Of a stretch of DNA of 6,200 bases, positions 5,717 to 6,200 are shown in pieces. Source of the stretch: JBGTBQ01 sp041749275 (GTDB lineage Bacteria > Acidobacteriota > Blastocatellia > Pyrinomonadales > Pyrinomonadaceae); contig JBGTBQ010000304.1 of assembly GCA_041749275.1 (NCBI GenBank), positions 1 to 6,200 of the forward strand, given 5' to 3'. Under the pieces are notes generated by a model. It was not told the origin of the DNA, did not search any database, and saw only the letters and a program-made list of their open reading frames with translations. Every line of letters starts with the position of its first letter. Positions within the stretch are counted from its first letter, which is position 1. The translations under genes were made by a program, and so were the position numbers.

Positions 5717-6088
5717 ATGGACTTCATAGATTGGTGCCATCACGTTTTGAAAACGCTGGAGAGGGAAAGATTCAATCCTCATTTAACCAGCCACGAGCTT
5801 CAAAATATTCTCTTTGGTGAAGATGCTCAACAACCTGATTTTCATTTCTCGAATACACGGCACGGAATGTTTCATGCTCTGACGGCGCTTGCAGATGCCG
5901 ATCTATCGCAAACAGCACAGGGCAGATACAAAATCACGCCGTTAGGGAGAAAACTACTGTCTGATCCGACAGAGTATTGGACATTAATTTGTACAAAAGA
6001 AATAGACCCAGAAGAAGCCGAAGTTTTGCGATTAGTAAATCAACTTAGCCCACAACAAGACAGCAATTCTCGGTCAGGAATAACGTAA
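5717..6088 (+). CDS. Unrecognised protein with winged-helix-like segment, 3' part interrupted by a MITE
   Basis: A 123-codon frame of which residues 1-114 look native and 115-123 (DSNSRSGIT) are encoded by the inserted element. I do not recognise the family. The stretch MFHALTALADADL followed by GRYKITPLGRKLL (about 51-81) has the helix-plus-wing look of a winged-helix domain: leucine-rich helix, then G-x-Y-x-I/L-T-x-x-G-R. The N-terminus has a helix MDFIDWCHHVLKTLE. The start at 5717 has GGAA 10 nt upstream; an in-frame ATG at 5696 adds seven residues and cannot be excluded. Removing the element and one copy of the 9-bp duplication joins ...SPQQ to E-A and keeps the frame open to the window end, so the ancestral protein was longer. 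The gene is visibly more AT-rich than its neighbours, suggesting recent acquisition. Whether the truncated product functions is unknown. Confidence 0.6.
   Translation: MDFIDWCHHVLKTLERERFNPHLTSHELQNILFGEDAQQPDFHFSNTRHGMFHALTALADADLSQTAQGRYKITPLGRKLLSDPTEYWTLICTKEIDPEEAEVLRLVNQLSPQQDSNSRSGIT
6052..6060 (+). repeat. Left copy of 9-bp target-site duplication
   Basis: ACAACAAGA abuts the left terminal repeat at 6061 and is repeated exactly at 6187-6195 right after the other end. Confidence 0.85.
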
Positions 6089-6186
6089 GTCTATGAAAAC
6101 ATTGGATCATGGTTCAAAAGAAGCGCAAAAACTCGAAAGCTTAACTCGCATCTGTAAAGAGCTTACGCGCTGACCGAGAATTGCTG
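6061..6186. mobile_element. MITE-like non-autonomous transposable element, 126 bp
   Basis: The 126-bp unit is bounded by perfect 17-bp terminal inverted repeats, CAGCAATTCTCGGTCAG (6061-6077) and its complement (6170-6186), and flanked by 9-bp direct repeats ACAACAAGA. This is the signature of a cut-and-paste transposition event. It is far too small for a transposase, so it must be moved in trans by an insertion sequence with matching ends; 9-bp duplications occur in several IS families and the ends do not let me name one. The interior holds a 26-codon frame (6093-6173: MKTLDHGSKEAQ..., ending inside the right repeat) that may be a relic of a transposase gene. The insertion adds nine residues and a stop to the host gene. 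Confidence 0.88.
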
Positions 6187-6195
6187 ACAACAAGA
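6187..6195 (+). repeat. Right copy of 9-bp target-site duplication
   Basis: ACAACAAGA directly follows the right terminal repeat. The bases after it (6196-6200, AGCCA) would continue the interrupted gene in frame. Confidence 0.85.
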
Positions 6196-6200
6196 AGCCA

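Overview
The window is mostly GC-rich (strong C/G preference at third codon positions) with ordinary bacterial gene structure. The gene set and the three different palindromic intergenic repeats resemble a soil-type, repeat-rich bacterium such as an acidobacterium (Blastocatellia-like). That placement is an impression from gene content, not a demonstrated assignment.

Layout: (1) 2-295, plus strand: the 3' part of a rhodanese-like gene whose frame is interrupted by a single TGA (164-166) exactly in the active-site loop (Y-C-A-TGA-P). A perfect 7-bp hairpin with a GGUGC loop begins 14 nt after it, so this is a candidate selenocysteine (CxU) rhodanese read through by a bacterial SECIS. (2) 297-440: a heptamer tandem/inverted repeat. 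(3) 580-2331, plus: an APC-superfamily (CAT/YfnA-like) amino acid permease with a TTG start and a strong Shine-Dalgarno. (4) 2343-2435: a 38-bp inverted repeat with one mismatch, between convergent genes. (5) 2462-3583, minus: a Rieske non-heme iron oxygenase alpha subunit, choline-monooxygenase/betaine-demethylase-like. (6) 3634-3741: an inverted repeat of CACAGAG-type units. (7) 3775-4977, minus: a GcvT-family aminomethyltransferase. (8) 5024-5610, minus: a DUF433/DUF5615 toxin-antitoxin pair with a 4-nt overlap and a recognisable sigma-70-type promoter. (9) 5717-6088, plus: an AT-richer gene for an unrecognised protein with a winged-helix-like segment, interrupted near its visible 3' end by a 126-bp MITE-like element (6061-6186) with 17-bp perfect terminal inverted repeats and a 9-bp target-site duplication.

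How the genes may work together: the Rieske oxygenase and the GcvT-like protein lie on one strand and suggest oxidative N-demethylation of a methylated amine or betaine, with folate-linked handling of the one-carbon unit. The permease converges on them and could import an amino acid or amine, but that link is inference. The toxin-antitoxin pair and the disrupted gene with its small transposon look like an accessory patch at the right end. The strongest candidates for something unusual are the TGA-containing rhodanese with its SECIS-like hairpin and the cleanly delimited MITE insertion.
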